Source of the DNA: Myxococcales bacterium UBA1660 | GTDB taxonomy: Bacteria > Myxococcota_A > Polyangia > Polyangiales > Houyiibacteriaceae | Length of the DNA stretch: 64,000 bases | Reading direction: 5' to 3' | Assembly (NCBI GenBank): GCA_002320815.1 | Contig: DCLA01000012.1 | Coordinates: 40,316-104,315, forward strand | In this document: one piece after another, positions 39,149-50,431 of the stretch | Position numbering within the stretch: the stretch's first letter is position 1 | Layout of the letters: every line of letters begins with the position of its first letter | Notes under the pieces: model-generated | Databases searched by the model: none | What the model saw: the letters and a program-made list of their open reading frames with translations, nothing else | What the model was told of the DNA's origin: nothing | Program-made: the position numbers and the translations under genes

Positions 39149-39253
39149 GGGGCCGTGCATAGCACCTAGCCCGCCGCTCGAAAGCCGCGCCCTTCAGACC
39201 CACCTCGCGGGCCGCCGCCCTCGGTCCTCGCAGCGCTTCGGCGAGAAGCGCCC

Positions 39254-39895
39254 TCAGGGCTCCATCGCGATCTCCAGGGTGCGGGCCGTCCGACACGAGT
39301 CGACCACGCCACGCCCGCAACACTGGCGGTGGGCCTCCAGTCGCTGGACCCCGGACAGCGCCTGGGCTTCCTGGTAACAACGGAAGTGGTCGAGCGTCGT
39401 CGAAGTCTCGGCGTCGGGGTCCCACTCGCAGTGGACCGGGGGGGACTCGTGACGATCCATGCGCACTGGGAGTCCGCGTACGAGGAGAGCGGCTCCCTCC
39501 GGGTCGGCATCGGCCACGAAACCGCCTGCGCGCCCGGGATCGGCGATGTGCACCTCGGTTCCGACCGCGTACCACACCGTCGCTCTCTCCTCCGTGTCCC
39601 GCCAGGAGATCCAGGCGCGGTGTCCCTCGAACCGGACGCTCTGCAGGGCGAGGGGAGCCTGGTCCATCGCGTACGTACCGCAGAGCTCGGGTGCCAGGCG
39701 CGCGGAGTCCGTCCACGGTCCCTCGGCCGCGGCCACCGTCTCGACCGGGTCCCGGGACGAGCGTGCCGCAGCGTGGGTCGATCCCCCGCTCGCGGCGGCT
39801 CCGGTGGGGGACGGGGCGCACGCCGAGGCGCACACCAGACAGAGAAGGGTCGGCGGCAAAGCCAGCGCCGAGACCGTTGGGGTGGACGAGGTCAT
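39254..39895 (-). CDS. Putative lipoprotein of unknown function
   Basis: A 213-residue protein with a signal peptide and a possible lipobox (LVCASAC). The mature protein has several cysteines, with a CC pair near the C-terminus, and no recognised domain. It sits between murG and murC on the same strand, where related clusters normally run straight from murG to murC or murB. Start and reality are less certain than for the neighbouring mur genes because its codon bias is weaker. Confidence 0.55.
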   Translation of the reverse strand: MTSSTPTVSALALPPTLLCLVCASACAPSPTGAAASGGSTHAAARSSRDPVETVAAAEGPWTDSARLAPELCGTYAMDQAPLALQSVRFEGHRAWISWRDTEERATVWYAVGTEVHIADPGRAGGFVADADPEGAALLVRGLPVRMDRHESPPVHCEWDPDAETSTTLDHFRCYQEAQALSGVQRLEAHRQCCGRGVVDSCRTARTLEIAMEP

Positions 39896-40000
39896 GCCTC
39901 ACGTACGGGTCGGCGGCTCACCGCTTCCCCGGCACGGTCATACGGTGTACTTCTCCACCGAGATCTGGGCAGGGGTCTTCCTGGCGCAACCGCGCCCCGA

Positions 40001-40030
40001 GCCGGCCGGAGCTCCGGGGTGAGGCCGGCC
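40001..40030 (-). terminator. Hairpin after murG
   Basis: A perfect CCGGAGCTCCGG palindrome (40006-40017) nested with flanking GGCCGG/CCGGCC blocks begins just past the murG stop. It may end the mraZ-murG transcript. No T-run. Confidence 0.4.
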
Positions 40031-40032
40031 GC

Positions 40033-41286
40033 TCAGGCGAACACGAGGGGTCGCCGGGGCATGGGGGGCGGCATGCTCGACGTGCGCTGCACCAGGACCG
40101 GCTGGTAGCTGCCGTAGCCGCGCAGGCGCGGCTGGCTGAACTCGGTGCCGCCCTCGCCCTCGGGGGCCGCGGGCGGAGGCTCGCTGAGCTCGACGGTGCG
40201 GGTGGGCAGTTTCAGCCAGTCCACGAGGTCGTCGACGATGGCGGCGGCGGCTTCGGGCTTGCCGCGGCGGCGCGCGGCGGCGGCCATGGCGCGGGCGTCG
40301 GTCGGCGCGTCCAGGAGGTCACCCACCGCGCTCGCCAGGGCGTCGGCGTCGAGGTCCCGCTCCAGGATGCAGGTGGCCGCGCCGGCCTCTTCCAGCGAGC
40401 GGGCGTTGACCGCCTGGTGGTCGTCGGCGGCGTGGGGGTACGGCACCAGCACGCTGGGCCGACCGATGGCCTGGAGCTCGGCCAGGGTGGTCGCCCCCGC
40501 GCGGGCCACGACCACGGCGGCGCTGGCGTAGGCGCGCGCCATGTCGTCGATGAAGGGCACCGCCTCGGCGTCGACGCCGAGCGCGTCGTAGCGGGCCTGG
40601 ACCTCGTCCACCATCGCGGCGCCGGTCTGGTGGATCACCTTCCGCGGTCGGGCGAGCTGGGCGAAGGCCTCGGGCGCGGTGAGGTTGAGGGCTCGGGCTC
40701 CCTGGGAGCCACCGAGAACCAGGATGGTCTCGGCCCGGGCTTCGAAGCCGTCGGGGTCGGCGGAGGCGCGCTTGGCCATCTGCGCGATCGGCCGCCGCAC
40801 GGGGTTGCCGGCCACGCGGGCGCGCGCGCCGAAGAGCGAGGCGGTCTCCTCGAAGCTGAGGTACGCGCGGCCCACCAGCTTGGCGAGCATGCGGTTGGTC
40901 AGCCCCACGTGGGCGTTCTGCTCCAGGATCGCGGTGGGGATGCGCTGCATCGCCGCCGCGGCCACCACCGGACCCGAGGCGTAGCCCCCGACGCCGATGA
41001 CCAGGTCCGCGCCGCGCACGATCTGAGACGCCTGCATCATCGCGCCCGGCAGCCGCATCATCGAGCGCCAGAGCTCCGCGGAGGTGCGCCCCTTGAGCGG
41101 CGTGACCTCCAGCGTCTCCAGATGCTCACCGCGCGCGGGCAGCACCCGCGCCTCGATGCCGCGCTCGGTGCCCACGAAGGTCACCTCGAGGTCCTCGATG
41201 CGGCGCCGGAGCTCCTGCACCACGGCCAGCCCAGGGAAGAGATGGCCGCCCGTGCCGCCCCCCGCGATGATCACTTTCACACTCAT
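40033..41286 (-). CDS. murG: UDP-GlcNAc:lipid I N-acetylglucosaminyltransferase
   Basis: A 417-residue GT-B glycosyltransferase that converts lipid I to lipid II at the inner face of the membrane. It has the N-terminal GGTGGHLFPGLA loop, the GVGGYASGP loop, LEQNAHVGLTNR, VLGGSQGA and the UDP-GlcNAc-binding AGATTLAELQAIG followed by HQAVNA. A C-terminal extension of about 60 residues (Pro/Glu-rich, then RGYGSYQPVLVQRTSS and MPPPMPRRP) lies beyond the normal family end and has no known match. It overlaps ftsW by 4 nt. Confidence 0.95.
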   Translation of the reverse strand: MSVKVIIAGGGTGGHLFPGLAVVQELRRRIEDLEVTFVGTERGIEARVLPARGEHLETLEVTPLKGRTSAELWRSMMRLPGAMMQASQIVRGADLVIGVGGYASGPVVAAAAMQRIPTAILEQNAHVGLTNRMLAKLVGRAYLSFEETASLFGARARVAGNPVRRPIAQMAKRASADPDGFEARAETILVLGGSQGARALNLTAPEAFAQLARPRKVIHQTGAAMVDEVQARYDALGVDAEAVPFIDDMARAYASAAVVVARAGATTLAELQAIGRPSVLVPYPHAADDHQAVNARSLEEAGAATCILERDLDADALASAVGDLLDAPTDARAMAAAARRRGKPEAAAAIVDDLVDWLKLPTRTVELSEPPPAAPEGEGGTEFSQPRLRGYGSYQPVLVQRTSSMPPPMPRRPLVFA

Positions 41287-42575
41287 GCTTCGCCTCCCGC
41301 GGCTTCGCCCAGCCGCTGGTTTCCTCGGCGCCCGCCTCGGCGCCCAGACTTCTTCTTCTCGGCCTTCGCGGCCGCGCGCTTGGTGCGCTTCTCGTTGGAG
41401 GGCGCCGCCGGCGCCTCCTCCTCGGTGACCTCTTCGGCGTCCCGCGGTCGCGAGACGTTCAGGAGGATCCCCACCGCGGCGCAGTTCACGAGCAGCGAGG
41501 ATCCGCCGTAGCTCATGAAGGGGAGCACCAGCCCCTTGGTCGGCAGCATGCCCATGGCCACCGCCAGGTTGGTGAAGGCCTGCATGCCCAGGAAGACGGT
41601 GATGCCCACCGCCAGGTAGGCGCCGTAATCGTCGGCCGCCTGATGCGCCGCGCGCAGCCCGCGCACCACCAGGAGCACGTAGGTCAGCAGCAAGAGCGAG
41701 ATGCCGAGGAAGCCCAGCTCCTCGCCGACGATGGCGCTGATGAAGTCGGTGTGCGCCTCCGGCAGGAAGAGCAGCTTCTGACGGCTGTCGCCGATGCCCA
41801 CCCCGGTGGCGCCGCCCGCGCCGAAGCTCATCAGGGACTCGGCGATCTGGTAGCCGATCCCGTAGCGATGCTCGAAGGGCTCGAGGAAGGCCTGGATGCG
41901 CCGCATCCGGTAGGGCGAGAAGGCGATGAGCGCGTAGACCGCCGGCGCCGCCAGCAAGATGGCGCCCAGCAGGTAGCCGAGCCGCGCCCCGGCGGTGAAG
42001 AGCAGGGTGAAGGTCAGCAGGCCGATCATGACCGCGCTGCCGAAATCCGGCTGCTTCAGGCAGAGGAGCATCAGGAAGCCGGCGACCATCGCGTGGGGCA
42101 GGAAGCCGATCTCGAAGGAGCGGATCTGCTCCGCCTTCTTGGAGAGCGAGTAGGCCAGCCAGAGGATGATGCTCAGCTTGGCCATCTCGGCCGGCTGCAC
42201 GTTGATGGGCCCGAGCTGGATCCAGCGCGCGGCGCCGCCGGCGGCGCGACCGAAGCCGAGGACCACGATGAGCAGCAGGAGCACGGCGCCGGCCAGCACC
42301 GGGTAGGTGAAGCGGCGGTAGCCGTGGTAGTCGAAGCGCGCGACGGTGAAGCAGACGCCCAGACCCAGGGTCGCGAAAATGCTCTGCCGCACCAGGAAGT
42401 GGAACGGGTCGTCGTAGCGCGAGTCGGCGAAGACGGCGCTGGCCGAGTAGACCATCACCACCCCGAAGGCGACGAGGGCCACGACCGCGGCGGTCATCAC
42501 CGGGTCCGCCGGCCCGATCACCTTGGGGCGATCGTCGCCGAAGCGGGGGAAGAAGCGGGCGAGGACGGCGCTCAC
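41283..42575 (-). CDS. ftsW: Lipid II polymerase FtsW (SEDS family)
   Basis: A 430-residue polytopic SEDS glycosyltransferase that works with FtsI to polymerise septal peptidoglycan. About ten hydrophobic helices are visible, with the family motifs GGAARWIQLGPINVQPAE (PXXE-type loop), QPDFGSA and the conserved MSYGGSS near the end. The C-terminal 55 residues form a long basic tail (KRTKRAAAKAEKKK). GTG start; overlaps of 4 nt on both sides (murD, murG). Confidence 0.95.
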   Translation of the reverse strand: MSAVLARFFPRFGDDRPKVIGPADPVMTAAVVALVAFGVVMVYSASAVFADSRYDDPFHFLVRQSIFATLGLGVCFTVARFDYHGYRRFTYPVLAGAVLLLLIVVLGFGRAAGGAARWIQLGPINVQPAEMAKLSIILWLAYSLSKKAEQIRSFEIGFLPHAMVAGFLMLLCLKQPDFGSAVMIGLLTFTLLFTAGARLGYLLGAILLAAPAVYALIAFSPYRMRRIQAFLEPFEHRYGIGYQIAESLMSFGAGGATGVGIGDSRQKLLFLPEAHTDFISAIVGEELGFLGISLLLLTYVLLVVRGLRAAHQAADDYGAYLAVGITVFLGMQAFTNLAVAMGMLPTKGLVLPFMSYGGSSLLVNCAAVGILLNVSRPRDAEEVTEEEAPAAPSNEKRTKRAAAKAEKKKSGRRGGRRGNQRLGEAAGGEA

Positions 42576-43923
42576 GGGTTCACCTCCGCGGAGTCGAGGG
42601 ACCGCACGGCGGCCTGGAAGACGTCACCCCGCTCGGCGTAGGAGCGGAACATGTCGAAGCTGCTGCAGGCCGGCGCCAGGAGCACCGCGTCACCGGGCTG
42701 GGCCAGCTCGCGGGCGACGCGCACGGCGTCCTCCATCGACTCGGCGGCGCGCAGGGGCGCGGCGTCCCCGAGGCCCGCGCGGATGCGCTCGGCGGCCTCG
42801 CCCAGGAGCACCGCCCCGCGGCCCACCTCGCGCAGCGCGTCGGCCAGGGGCGCGTAGGAGCCGCCCTTGTCGCGACCGCCGGCGATGAGCACCACCCGGC
42901 GGCGGCCCATGAAGCCGCGGAGCGCGGCCACGGCCGCGCCCACGTTGGTGGCCTTGGAGTCGTCGAAGTAGGCCACCCCGTCGACCTCGCCCACGAGCTC
43001 CATCCGGTGCCCGAGGCCACCGAAGGAGCGCAGCGCGCCCTCGATGGCCGCGCGGGGGATCCCCGCCAGGCGCGCGATGAGCGCGGCGGCGCAGGCGTTG
43101 AGGCGGTTGGGTCCGCCGGTCAGGGCCAGCTCGGCCACCGGGACCCGCAGGCCGCTCTCGGTGTCCACCAGGTCGTCGCCCTCGATGCGCACCTCGCCGC
43201 CGGGACCGAAGCCGTGCACGGCGCCGGCGCCGGCGCGCGCGAGCCCCAGGCAGACCTCGTCGTCGGCCGGGACCACCGCGTGGTCCTCGGCGCGCTGGGC
43301 GGCGAAGATGCGGCCCTTGGCGGCGACGTAGCCGGCGTAGGAGTCGTAGCGGTCCAGGTGGTCCTCGCTGACGTTGAGGACCGCGGCCACCTTCGGTCGC
43401 AGCGCGTCGACCCGCTCGAGCTGGAAGGAGCTGAGCTCGGCGACGACCAGGCCCCGGTCCCCGGCGGCGGTGCCCACCGCGTGGACCAGGGGCTCGCCGA
43501 GGTTCGCGCCGGCGAAGGCGGGCAGGCCCGCGGCCTCGCCCATGGCCGCCACCAGGCTGGTCACCGTGCTCTTGCCATTGGTCCCGGTGATGGCCACCAG
43601 CGTCCCGCGCAGGAAACGGCTGGCGAGCTCGACCTCGGACCACACCGGCACGCCGCGAGCGGCGGCCTCGTCGACCACGGCCAGCGGCGGCACCCCGGGC
43701 GAGACCACGATGCGGTTCGCGCTCTGGAAGATGGCCGGGTCGTGCCCGCCGAGGGAGAGCTCCACGCCGGCGGCGACGAGCGGCTCGAGGCCATCGACCT
43801 CGGTGCGCGAGTCGTTGGCCACCACCTGGGCGCCCCGCTCGGCGCAGAAGCGAGCCGCGGCCCGGCCGCTGGCTCCGAGGCCCACCACCACCACGCGCTC
43901 GCCCGCGATGTCGATCGAGGCCG

Positions 43924-43927
<4 letters not shown>
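42572..43927 (-). CDS. murD: UDP-N-acetylmuramoyl-L-alanine--D-glutamate ligase
   Basis: A 451-residue Mur ligase that adds D-glutamate. It has the N-terminal VVVGLGASGRAAARF dinucleotide-like loop, the P-loop GTNGKSTVTSLVA (about 113-125), LNVSEDHLDRY and FDDSKATNVGAA with the catalytic Asp/Lys. Upstream codons in frame overlap mraY and lack family similarity. The ATG at 43927 overlaps the mraY stop (ATGA), so that start is chosen. Confidence 0.96.
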
Positions 43928-45050
<1,123 letters not shown>

Positions 45051-45054
<4 letters not shown>

Positions 45055-46412
45055 GCCTCGCCCCCGCCGGCCGCGAGCACGGCGTCGACCACGGCCTCGA
45101 GGCCCATCGACCGCGAGCCCTTCACCAGGAGCACGTCGCTCGCCCCGGCCGTGATCTCCACCTCCGCGGCCCCGGCCACCGCGGTCTCGCCGTCGGCGAC
45201 CGCGGCCATGGCCGGCCCCACGAGAACCAGCTCGGCCCCGCGGGCCCGCGCGCCGGTGACCACCGCGCGGTGCATCCGCGACTCGAGCTCGCCGAGCTCT
45301 TTCATGTCGCCCAGGACCGCGCGGAGCTTCCCGCCGCGGGCCTTGGCCAGGCCGGCCGCGGTCTCCAGCGCCAGACGCATCGAGGCCGGGTTGGCGTTGT
45401 AGACGTCGTCGACGATCAGCAGTCCGTCGGCCCGGTGGCGCAGGCGCATGCGGCCGGCCACCGGCGTGACCTCGCCGAGCCCGGCGGCCGCCGCGGCCAC
45501 GTCGCGACCCAGCGCGACCACCGCCGCCAGCGCGGCCGCGCCGGCGAGCGCCGCGCCGCGGCCGAGCAGCTTCAGCGCCACCTCGTGGGTCTCCCCGGCG
45601 ACGGCATAGCGCGCGGCGGTGCCCGCCTCGCTCACCTCGAAGCCCAGCAGACGCACGTCGGCGTCTTCGTGGGTGCCGTACTCGAGCCGCTCCGAGGGCA
45701 GCGCCAGCGCCCGCAGCCGGGCGTCGTCGCCGTTCACGATCCCCACGTCCTCGTCGTCGAGGATCCCGAGGAGCGCGGCCTTCTCCACCAACACGTCGTC
45801 CACCGAGCCCAGCCCGGCGGTGTGCGCCGCGTCGACCAGGGTCACGATGGCCACCTCGGGCAGCGCGATGGCCGCCAGGGCCTCGATCTCGCCCGGCGCG
45901 CTGGTGCCCATCTCGATCACCGCCAGGTCCTCGCCCGTCAGGGTGAGCAGGGTCATGGGGACCCCGATGAGGTTGTTCAGGTTGCCCTGGGTGGCGGCCA
46001 CGGTGGCGCCCGTCGCGCGCAGGGCGGCGGCGGTGAGCTCCTTGGTCGTCGTCTTGCCGGCAGATCCGGTGATGCCCACCACCGGGTTCCCCCAGCGGAT
46101 GCGGTGCGCCTGGGCCAGCACCCCGAGCGCGTCGAGGGTGTCGTCCACGGCCACCGCCGCCAGCCCGGCGGGGACCTCGCGGCCCTTCTGGACCAGCGCG
46201 GCGCCGGCGTGCGTCACCTGCGCGAGGAAGTCGTGGCCGTCGAAGCGCTCGCCGCTGAGCGCCACGAAGAGGCCGCCCGCGGGGACCGCGCGCGAGTCGG
46301 TGCTCACGCCGGTCACGGTTCCGGTGCCGTCGCCGATCAGCTCGCCCTCGGTGAGCTCGACGATCTCGGCCAGGGTGAAAGAGGCCCGGTTCTGCGGGAT
46401 CGGCGTGCTCAT
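45051..46412 (-). CDS. murF: UDP-MurNAc-tripeptide--D-alanyl-D-alanine ligase
   Basis: A 453-residue Mur ligase adding D-Ala-D-Ala. It has an N-terminal VSTDSRAVPAGGLFVAL motif typical of MurE/MurF, the P-loop GSAGKTTTKEL (about 109-119), EMGTSAPGEI and DDVYNANPASM. The ATG at 46412 overlaps the murE stop (ATGA); longer in-frame upstream sequence is inside murE. Its partner ddl gene is absent here. Confidence 0.96.
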
Positions 46413-47896
46413 GCGTCCTCTCGCGCCAGCGCGGCGATGGCCGCGGCGGCGACGGCGCGATCGTCGAAGGGCCGCTTCGTGGTCCCGACGATCTGGTAGT
46501 CCTCGTGCCCCTTGCCGGCGATGAGGACCGTGTCCTCCGGCCGGGCGGCGGCGACGGCGAGCTCGATGGCTCGGGCGCGGTCGACCTCGACCACGAAACC
46601 CCGCTCGGCGTCGGCGTCGGCGCGCTCGAGCCCGCCGGCCTCCACGCCGGGCACGATGGCGTCGACGATGGCCTGGGGGTCTTCGGTGCGCGGGTTGTCG
46701 CTGGTCACCACCGCGACGTCGGCGCCCTCGGCGGCGGCGCGACCCATCTGGGGTCGCTTGCCGGCGTCGCGGTCCCCGCCGCAGCCGAAGACCACCAGCA
46801 GCCGGCCGGCGGTGATCGCTCGGAGCGCGCCGAGCGCGTTGACCAAGGCGTCGGGGGTGTGGGCGTAGTCGACCACCACGGTGGTCCCCCGGGGATCGCG
46901 CACCGGCTCCAGGCGCCCGGGCGCCGCCGGCGCCTGGCCCACGGCGTGGCACGCCTCGGCGGGGTCCAACCCGAGCCCGATTCCGCAGCCCAGGGCCACC
47001 GCCAGGTTCTCCAGGTTGTGCCCACCGACGAGGGCGCTGCGGAGCGCGAGAGGCGCGCCGTCGAAGGTGAGCTCGGCGGTGATGCCGCTCCGCTCGAGGC
47101 GCGCGCTCACGATACGCAGCCGGGCCTCGGGCCCGCGGCCGACGGTGATGGCGCCCGGCACCTGCGCGGCGATGAACGCCCCCGCGGCGTCGTCCACGTG
47201 GATCACCGAGGCATCCGGCCGGTGCTCCAGGAAGAGCGAGGCCTTGGCGTCCCGGTAGGCCTCCATGGTCCCGTGGAAGTCCAGGTGGTCCCGGCTCAGG
47301 TTGGTGAAGGCGCCGACCGCGAAGTGCGCGCCGGCCACCCGGGCCTGGGCCAGCCCGTGGCTGGAGACCTCCATGACCAGCTCGCGAGCGCCGCCGGCGA
47401 CCGCCTCGGCCGCGAAGCGGGCGAGGTCGTCGGACTCCGGGGTGGTGAAGCGGGCCGGTCGCCGCTCGGCGCCGGCTCGGGTCTCCACCGTTCCCAGCAT
47501 CCAGGGCTCGTGACCCAGCGCGCGGAGCATGCCGTCGACCAGGTAGGAGGTGGTGGTCTTCCCATTGGTGCCGGTGATGCCCACAAGCTTCAGCTTCGTG
47601 GTGGGGTCGCCGTAGACCGCGTGGGCCGCCAATGCCATCGCCTGGCGCACGTCGGCGGCCACCAGCTGGGGCACCGCCACCTCGAGCTCCCGGCTGGCCA
47701 GGAGCGCGACCGCGCCGCTGGCCACGGCGCCGGCGGCGAAGCGGGTTCCGTCGAAGCTCGCGCCCTCGATGGCCGCGAAGAGATCCCCGGCCGCGACCGC
47801 GCGGGAGTCGTGCTGGACGCCGCGCACGGCCACGTCCCCGGTCCCCGCGGGCAGGTGCAGCCGCGCCTGGGCACGCCGAGCGAGTTCGCCCAACAT
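46409..47896 (-). CDS. murE: UDP-MurNAc-L-Ala-D-Glu--meso-diaminopimelate ligase
   Basis: A 495-residue Mur ligase. It has the N-terminal VQHDSRAVAAGDLFAAI, the P-loop GTNGKTTTSYLV and FTNLSRDHLDFH with the carbamylated-Lys region downstream. The residue-specificity motif DNPRTEDP is the DNPR form that indicates meso-diaminopimelate rather than lysine, as expected of a Gram-negative wall. The ATG at 47896 overlaps the ftsI stop; a GTG one codon upstream is equally usable. Confidence 0.96.
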   Translation of the reverse strand: MLGELARRAQARLHLPAGTGDVAVRGVQHDSRAVAAGDLFAAIEGASFDGTRFAAGAVASGAVALLASRELEVAVPQLVAADVRQAMALAAHAVYGDPTTKLKLVGITGTNGKTTTSYLVDGMLRALGHEPWMLGTVETRAGAERRPARFTTPESDDLARFAAEAVAGGARELVMEVSSHGLAQARVAGAHFAVGAFTNLSRDHLDFHGTMEAYRDAKASLFLEHRPDASVIHVDDAAGAFIAAQVPGAITVGRGPEARLRIVSARLERSGITAELTFDGAPLALRSALVGGHNLENLAVALGCGIGLGLDPAEACHAVGQAPAAPGRLEPVRDPRGTTVVVDYAHTPDALVNALGALRAITAGRLLVVFGCGGDRDAGKRPQMGRAAAEGADVAVVTSDNPRTEDPQAIVDAIVPGVEAGGLERADADAERGFVVEVDRARAIELAVAAARPEDTVLIAGKGHEDYQIVGTTKRPFDDRAVAAAAIAALAREDA

Positions 47897-49986
47897 CACG
47901 AGCCGCCCTCCCCGGCGCCGTCGTCGCCGGCCGCGGCCAGCCGCGGCGCGTTCGCCAGGGCGCCCTCGGCGCGCTCCTCCCGGAGCACCACCCGCACCCG
48001 GGTCCCCAGGCGGGTCACCGCGCCAGCGGCTGGATCCTGCGAGACCACCAGCCCGGTGCCCTCGACCTGGACCTGGAGGCCCACCTCGTGGGCCGCCACC
48101 AACGCGGCGCGCGCGGTTCGACCGGCCAGGTCGGGCACCGCCACCTCGCCCTCCTGGGCGGTGCGGGTGATCACCGGAGTCGCCTCGACCGGGTGCTCTC
48201 GCTCCTGTCGGGCGTTGGCCCGCCGCCGCCGCCGCTGCTCGCGGGCGTGCAGGTCGAGGGCCTCGCCGCCGCCGTCCGCGGGCACGCCCAGGTGGCGTAG
48301 CGCGGCCTCGCCGACGCGGCGGAAGACCGGCCCGGCGACGGTGCCGCCATAGTGGGCCACCACCGGCTCGTCGACGACCACGGCCATCACGATCTGCGGA
48401 TCGTTGGCGGGCACGAAGCCCACGAAGGACGCCAGCCAGCGGTCCTCGGCGTAGCCGCCGGCCACGTAGTCGGCCTTCTGCGCGGTTCCGGTCTTGCCGG
48501 CGACCAGGAAGCCATCGATGGCCGCCGGGGTGCCCGTGCCGCCGGGGCCGGTGACCGCGGTCAGCATGTCGGAGACCAGCCGCGCCACGCGGGCGGGGAC
48601 CACCTGGCGGCGGCTCTCGGGGAGGAACTCCTCGAGGACCTCGCCGTCGTGGGTCTGGATGCGGCGCAGCAGCCGCGGGTGCATCAGCCGGCCGCCGTTG
48701 GCCAGCGCGCCCATCGCGGTCGCGAGCTGGACCGCGGTGGCGCTCATGCCCTGGCCGAAGGAGATGGTCGCCGCGTCCATCTCGTACCAGCGCGAGTGGT
48801 GACGCAGGCTGCCCGCGGCCTCGCCGGGGCTGGGCACGCCGGTGACCTCGCCGAAGCCGAAGCGCCGGAACGCGCGGTAGAGCCCGCGCCGCCCCAGGGT
48901 CTCACCGATCTTGGCGGTGCCGATGTTCGACGAGAAGGCCAGGATCTGCGCCGGGGTGAGCTCGTCGTAGGGCGTGGTGTCGTGGATGGTGTACTCGGCC
49001 ACCTCCATCGCACCGTTCTCGCAGTCGATGACCTGCTGGCTGCCCACGGTGCCCTGGGAGAGCGCCGCCGCGATGGTGAAGGGCTTCACCGTCGAGCCCG
49101 GCTCGAAGCGGTCGGTGAAGGCCCGGTTGCGGCGATGGGAGGCCGGCGACCCGCCGGGGTCGTTCGCGTCGAAATCGGGGAAGTTGGCCACCGCGAGGAG
49201 CTCGCCGGTGCGCGGGTCCATCATGACCACCGAGCCCGCCTGAGCCTCGTAGGTGCGGATGGCCAGCTCCAGCTCGCGCTCGGCGAGGTGCTGCAGGGTC
49301 TTGTCGATGGTGAGGACCAGGTCGTCGCCGTGGGCGGCGCGGTCGTCCAGGAGCTGCTCGGAGTAGACCACCCGGCCGCGTCGGTCCCGAATGGCCGGCA
49401 CCGGCTGCGAGGTGCCGCGGAGCCGCTCCTCGAAGGCGAGCTCGAGACCCTCGATGCCCTGGCCGTCGATGTTGGCGAAGCCCAGCAGGTGGGAGGCCAG
49501 GCGCCGGTTCGGGTAATAGCGCCGCGCCTCCCGGTCGAGGTGCACGCCCTCGATGTCCAGCGCCCGCACCTGCTCGGCGAGCCGGGGGGTGAGGCGCCGC
49601 TTGATCCACACGAAGAGACGGTCGGACTCCAGCCGGCGCTGGATGCGCTCGCGGTCGACGCCCAGCAGCGCGGCGAGCTGCGCCGCGGCCTGCACCGGGT
49701 TCACCCCGGCCTCCTTCATCCGCCGCGGGTTGGCCCAGACGCTGTCCACGTCCACGCTCACCGCCAGCTCGGCGCCGTGCCGGTCGTAGATGGTCCCGCG
49801 CTTGGGCGCGAGGCGCACCTGCCGCAGGTACTGCTCCTCGGCCATCTCCCGCAGCGCCGGCGCGCGGTCGATCTGCAGCACGTAGGCCCGGCGCGCGACG
49901 GCGCCGGCGAAGCAGAGCAGCAGGGTGCCGAGGACGGCGATGCGGGCGCGTCCCCAGCGACGCTTCTTCGGGGCGAGGTTCTTCAT
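47896..49986 (-). CDS. ftsI: Penicillin-binding protein FtsI with C-terminal PASTA domain
   Basis: A 696-residue class B PBP that cross-links septal peptidoglycan. A single N-terminal transmembrane helix (about 16-32) is followed by the PBP dimerisation domain (RGTIYDRHG near 63-71). The transpeptidase domain has SxxK at Ser298-Lys301 (GSTVK), SxN at 352-354 (SSN) and KTG at 498-500. After a basic linker rich in Arg, residues about 620-675 form one PASTA domain (VPDLAGRTARAALVAA, later VVSQDPAAG). PASTA on FtsI is typical of Gram-positives but also occurs in deltaproteobacterial-type lineages. It overlaps murE by 1-4 nt depending on the murE start. Confidence 0.94.
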   Translation of the reverse strand: MKNLAPKKRRWGRARIAVLGTLLLCFAGAVARRAYVLQIDRAPALREMAEEQYLRQVRLAPKRGTIYDRHGAELAVSVDVDSVWANPRRMKEAGVNPVQAAAQLAALLGVDRERIQRRLESDRLFVWIKRRLTPRLAEQVRALDIEGVHLDREARRYYPNRRLASHLLGFANIDGQGIEGLELAFEERLRGTSQPVPAIRDRRGRVVYSEQLLDDRAAHGDDLVLTIDKTLQHLAERELELAIRTYEAQAGSVVMMDPRTGELLAVANFPDFDANDPGGSPASHRRNRAFTDRFEPGSTVKPFTIAAALSQGTVGSQQVIDCENGAMEVAEYTIHDTTPYDELTPAQILAFSSNIGTAKIGETLGRRGLYRAFRRFGFGEVTGVPSPGEAAGSLRHHSRWYEMDAATISFGQGMSATAVQLATAMGALANGGRLMHPRLLRRIQTHDGEVLEEFLPESRRQVVPARVARLVSDMLTAVTGPGGTGTPAAIDGFLVAGKTGTAQKADYVAGGYAEDRWLASFVGFVPANDPQIVMAVVVDEPVVAHYGGTVAGPVFRRVGEAALRHLGVPADGGGEALDLHAREQRRRRRANARQEREHPVEATPVITRTAQEGEVAVPDLAGRTARAALVAAHEVGLQVQVEGTGLVVSQDPAAGAVTRLGTRVRVVLREERAEGALANAPRLAAAGDDGAGEGGS

Positions 49987-49987
49987 C

Positions 49988-50431
49988 TCACCGCACCCGT
50001 CCCGCGGCGCGCGTCTGCCGGCGGCGCCCCCCGAGCGGGACCACCTGCTCCGGCGAGGGCTCGGACATCTTCAGGGTCCCGCGGGCGATGGCCTCGACCC
50101 GGGTCGCCTCGCGCAGCGTCGCCGCCTCCAGGCTGAGCAGACGCTTCTGCTCCACCAGCCGGCGCTGTTCGCGGCGCTCGGCGCCGACGTCGTAGCCGAG
50201 ACGCACGGTCTCGAAGCGCATCGAGAGGTGCACCACGAAGGCCGCCGCGCAGGCGAGGACCGCCGCGGTCCACAGCATCACGAAGCGCGCGCTCGACCGG
50301 CGACCGGGGGCCGGGGTCTCCGGCTCGGCCTTCTTCTTCGGCTTCTTGCGCTTCTCGGGCGCCTCCACCGGAGCGGCGGGCTCGAGGGCGCGGTTGGGCC
50401 GCGGCCGGCTCTTCTGGGCCGGGGCGCTCAT
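49988..50431 (-). CDS. ftsL: Cell division protein FtsL
   Basis: A 147-residue bitopic protein. It has a long basic cytoplasmic tail (about 1-45, Lys/Pro-rich) and one transmembrane helix (about 50-68, FVMLWTAAVLACAAAFVVHL). A periplasmic coiled-coil-like helix rich in Arg/Glu/Leu follows (about 78-115). Sequence similarity in this family is low. The call rests on topology and position between rsmH and ftsI. The ATG at 50431 overlaps the rsmH stop (ATGA), and a 1-nt gap separates it from ftsI. Confidence 0.82.
   Translation of the reverse strand: MSAPAQKSRPRPNRALEPAAPVEAPEKRKKPKKKAEPETPAPGRRSSARFVMLWTAAVLACAAAFVVHLSMRFETVRLGYDVGAERREQRRLVEQKRLLSLEAATLREATRVEAIARGTLKMSEPSPEQVVPLGGRRRQTRAAGRVR

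Noticed and set aside
39329..40108. A 259-codon plus-strand frame between murC and murG
   Set aside because: Lies opposite the putative lipoprotein and the murG end, has no motif or signal peptide, and its product is low-complexity Gly/Arg.
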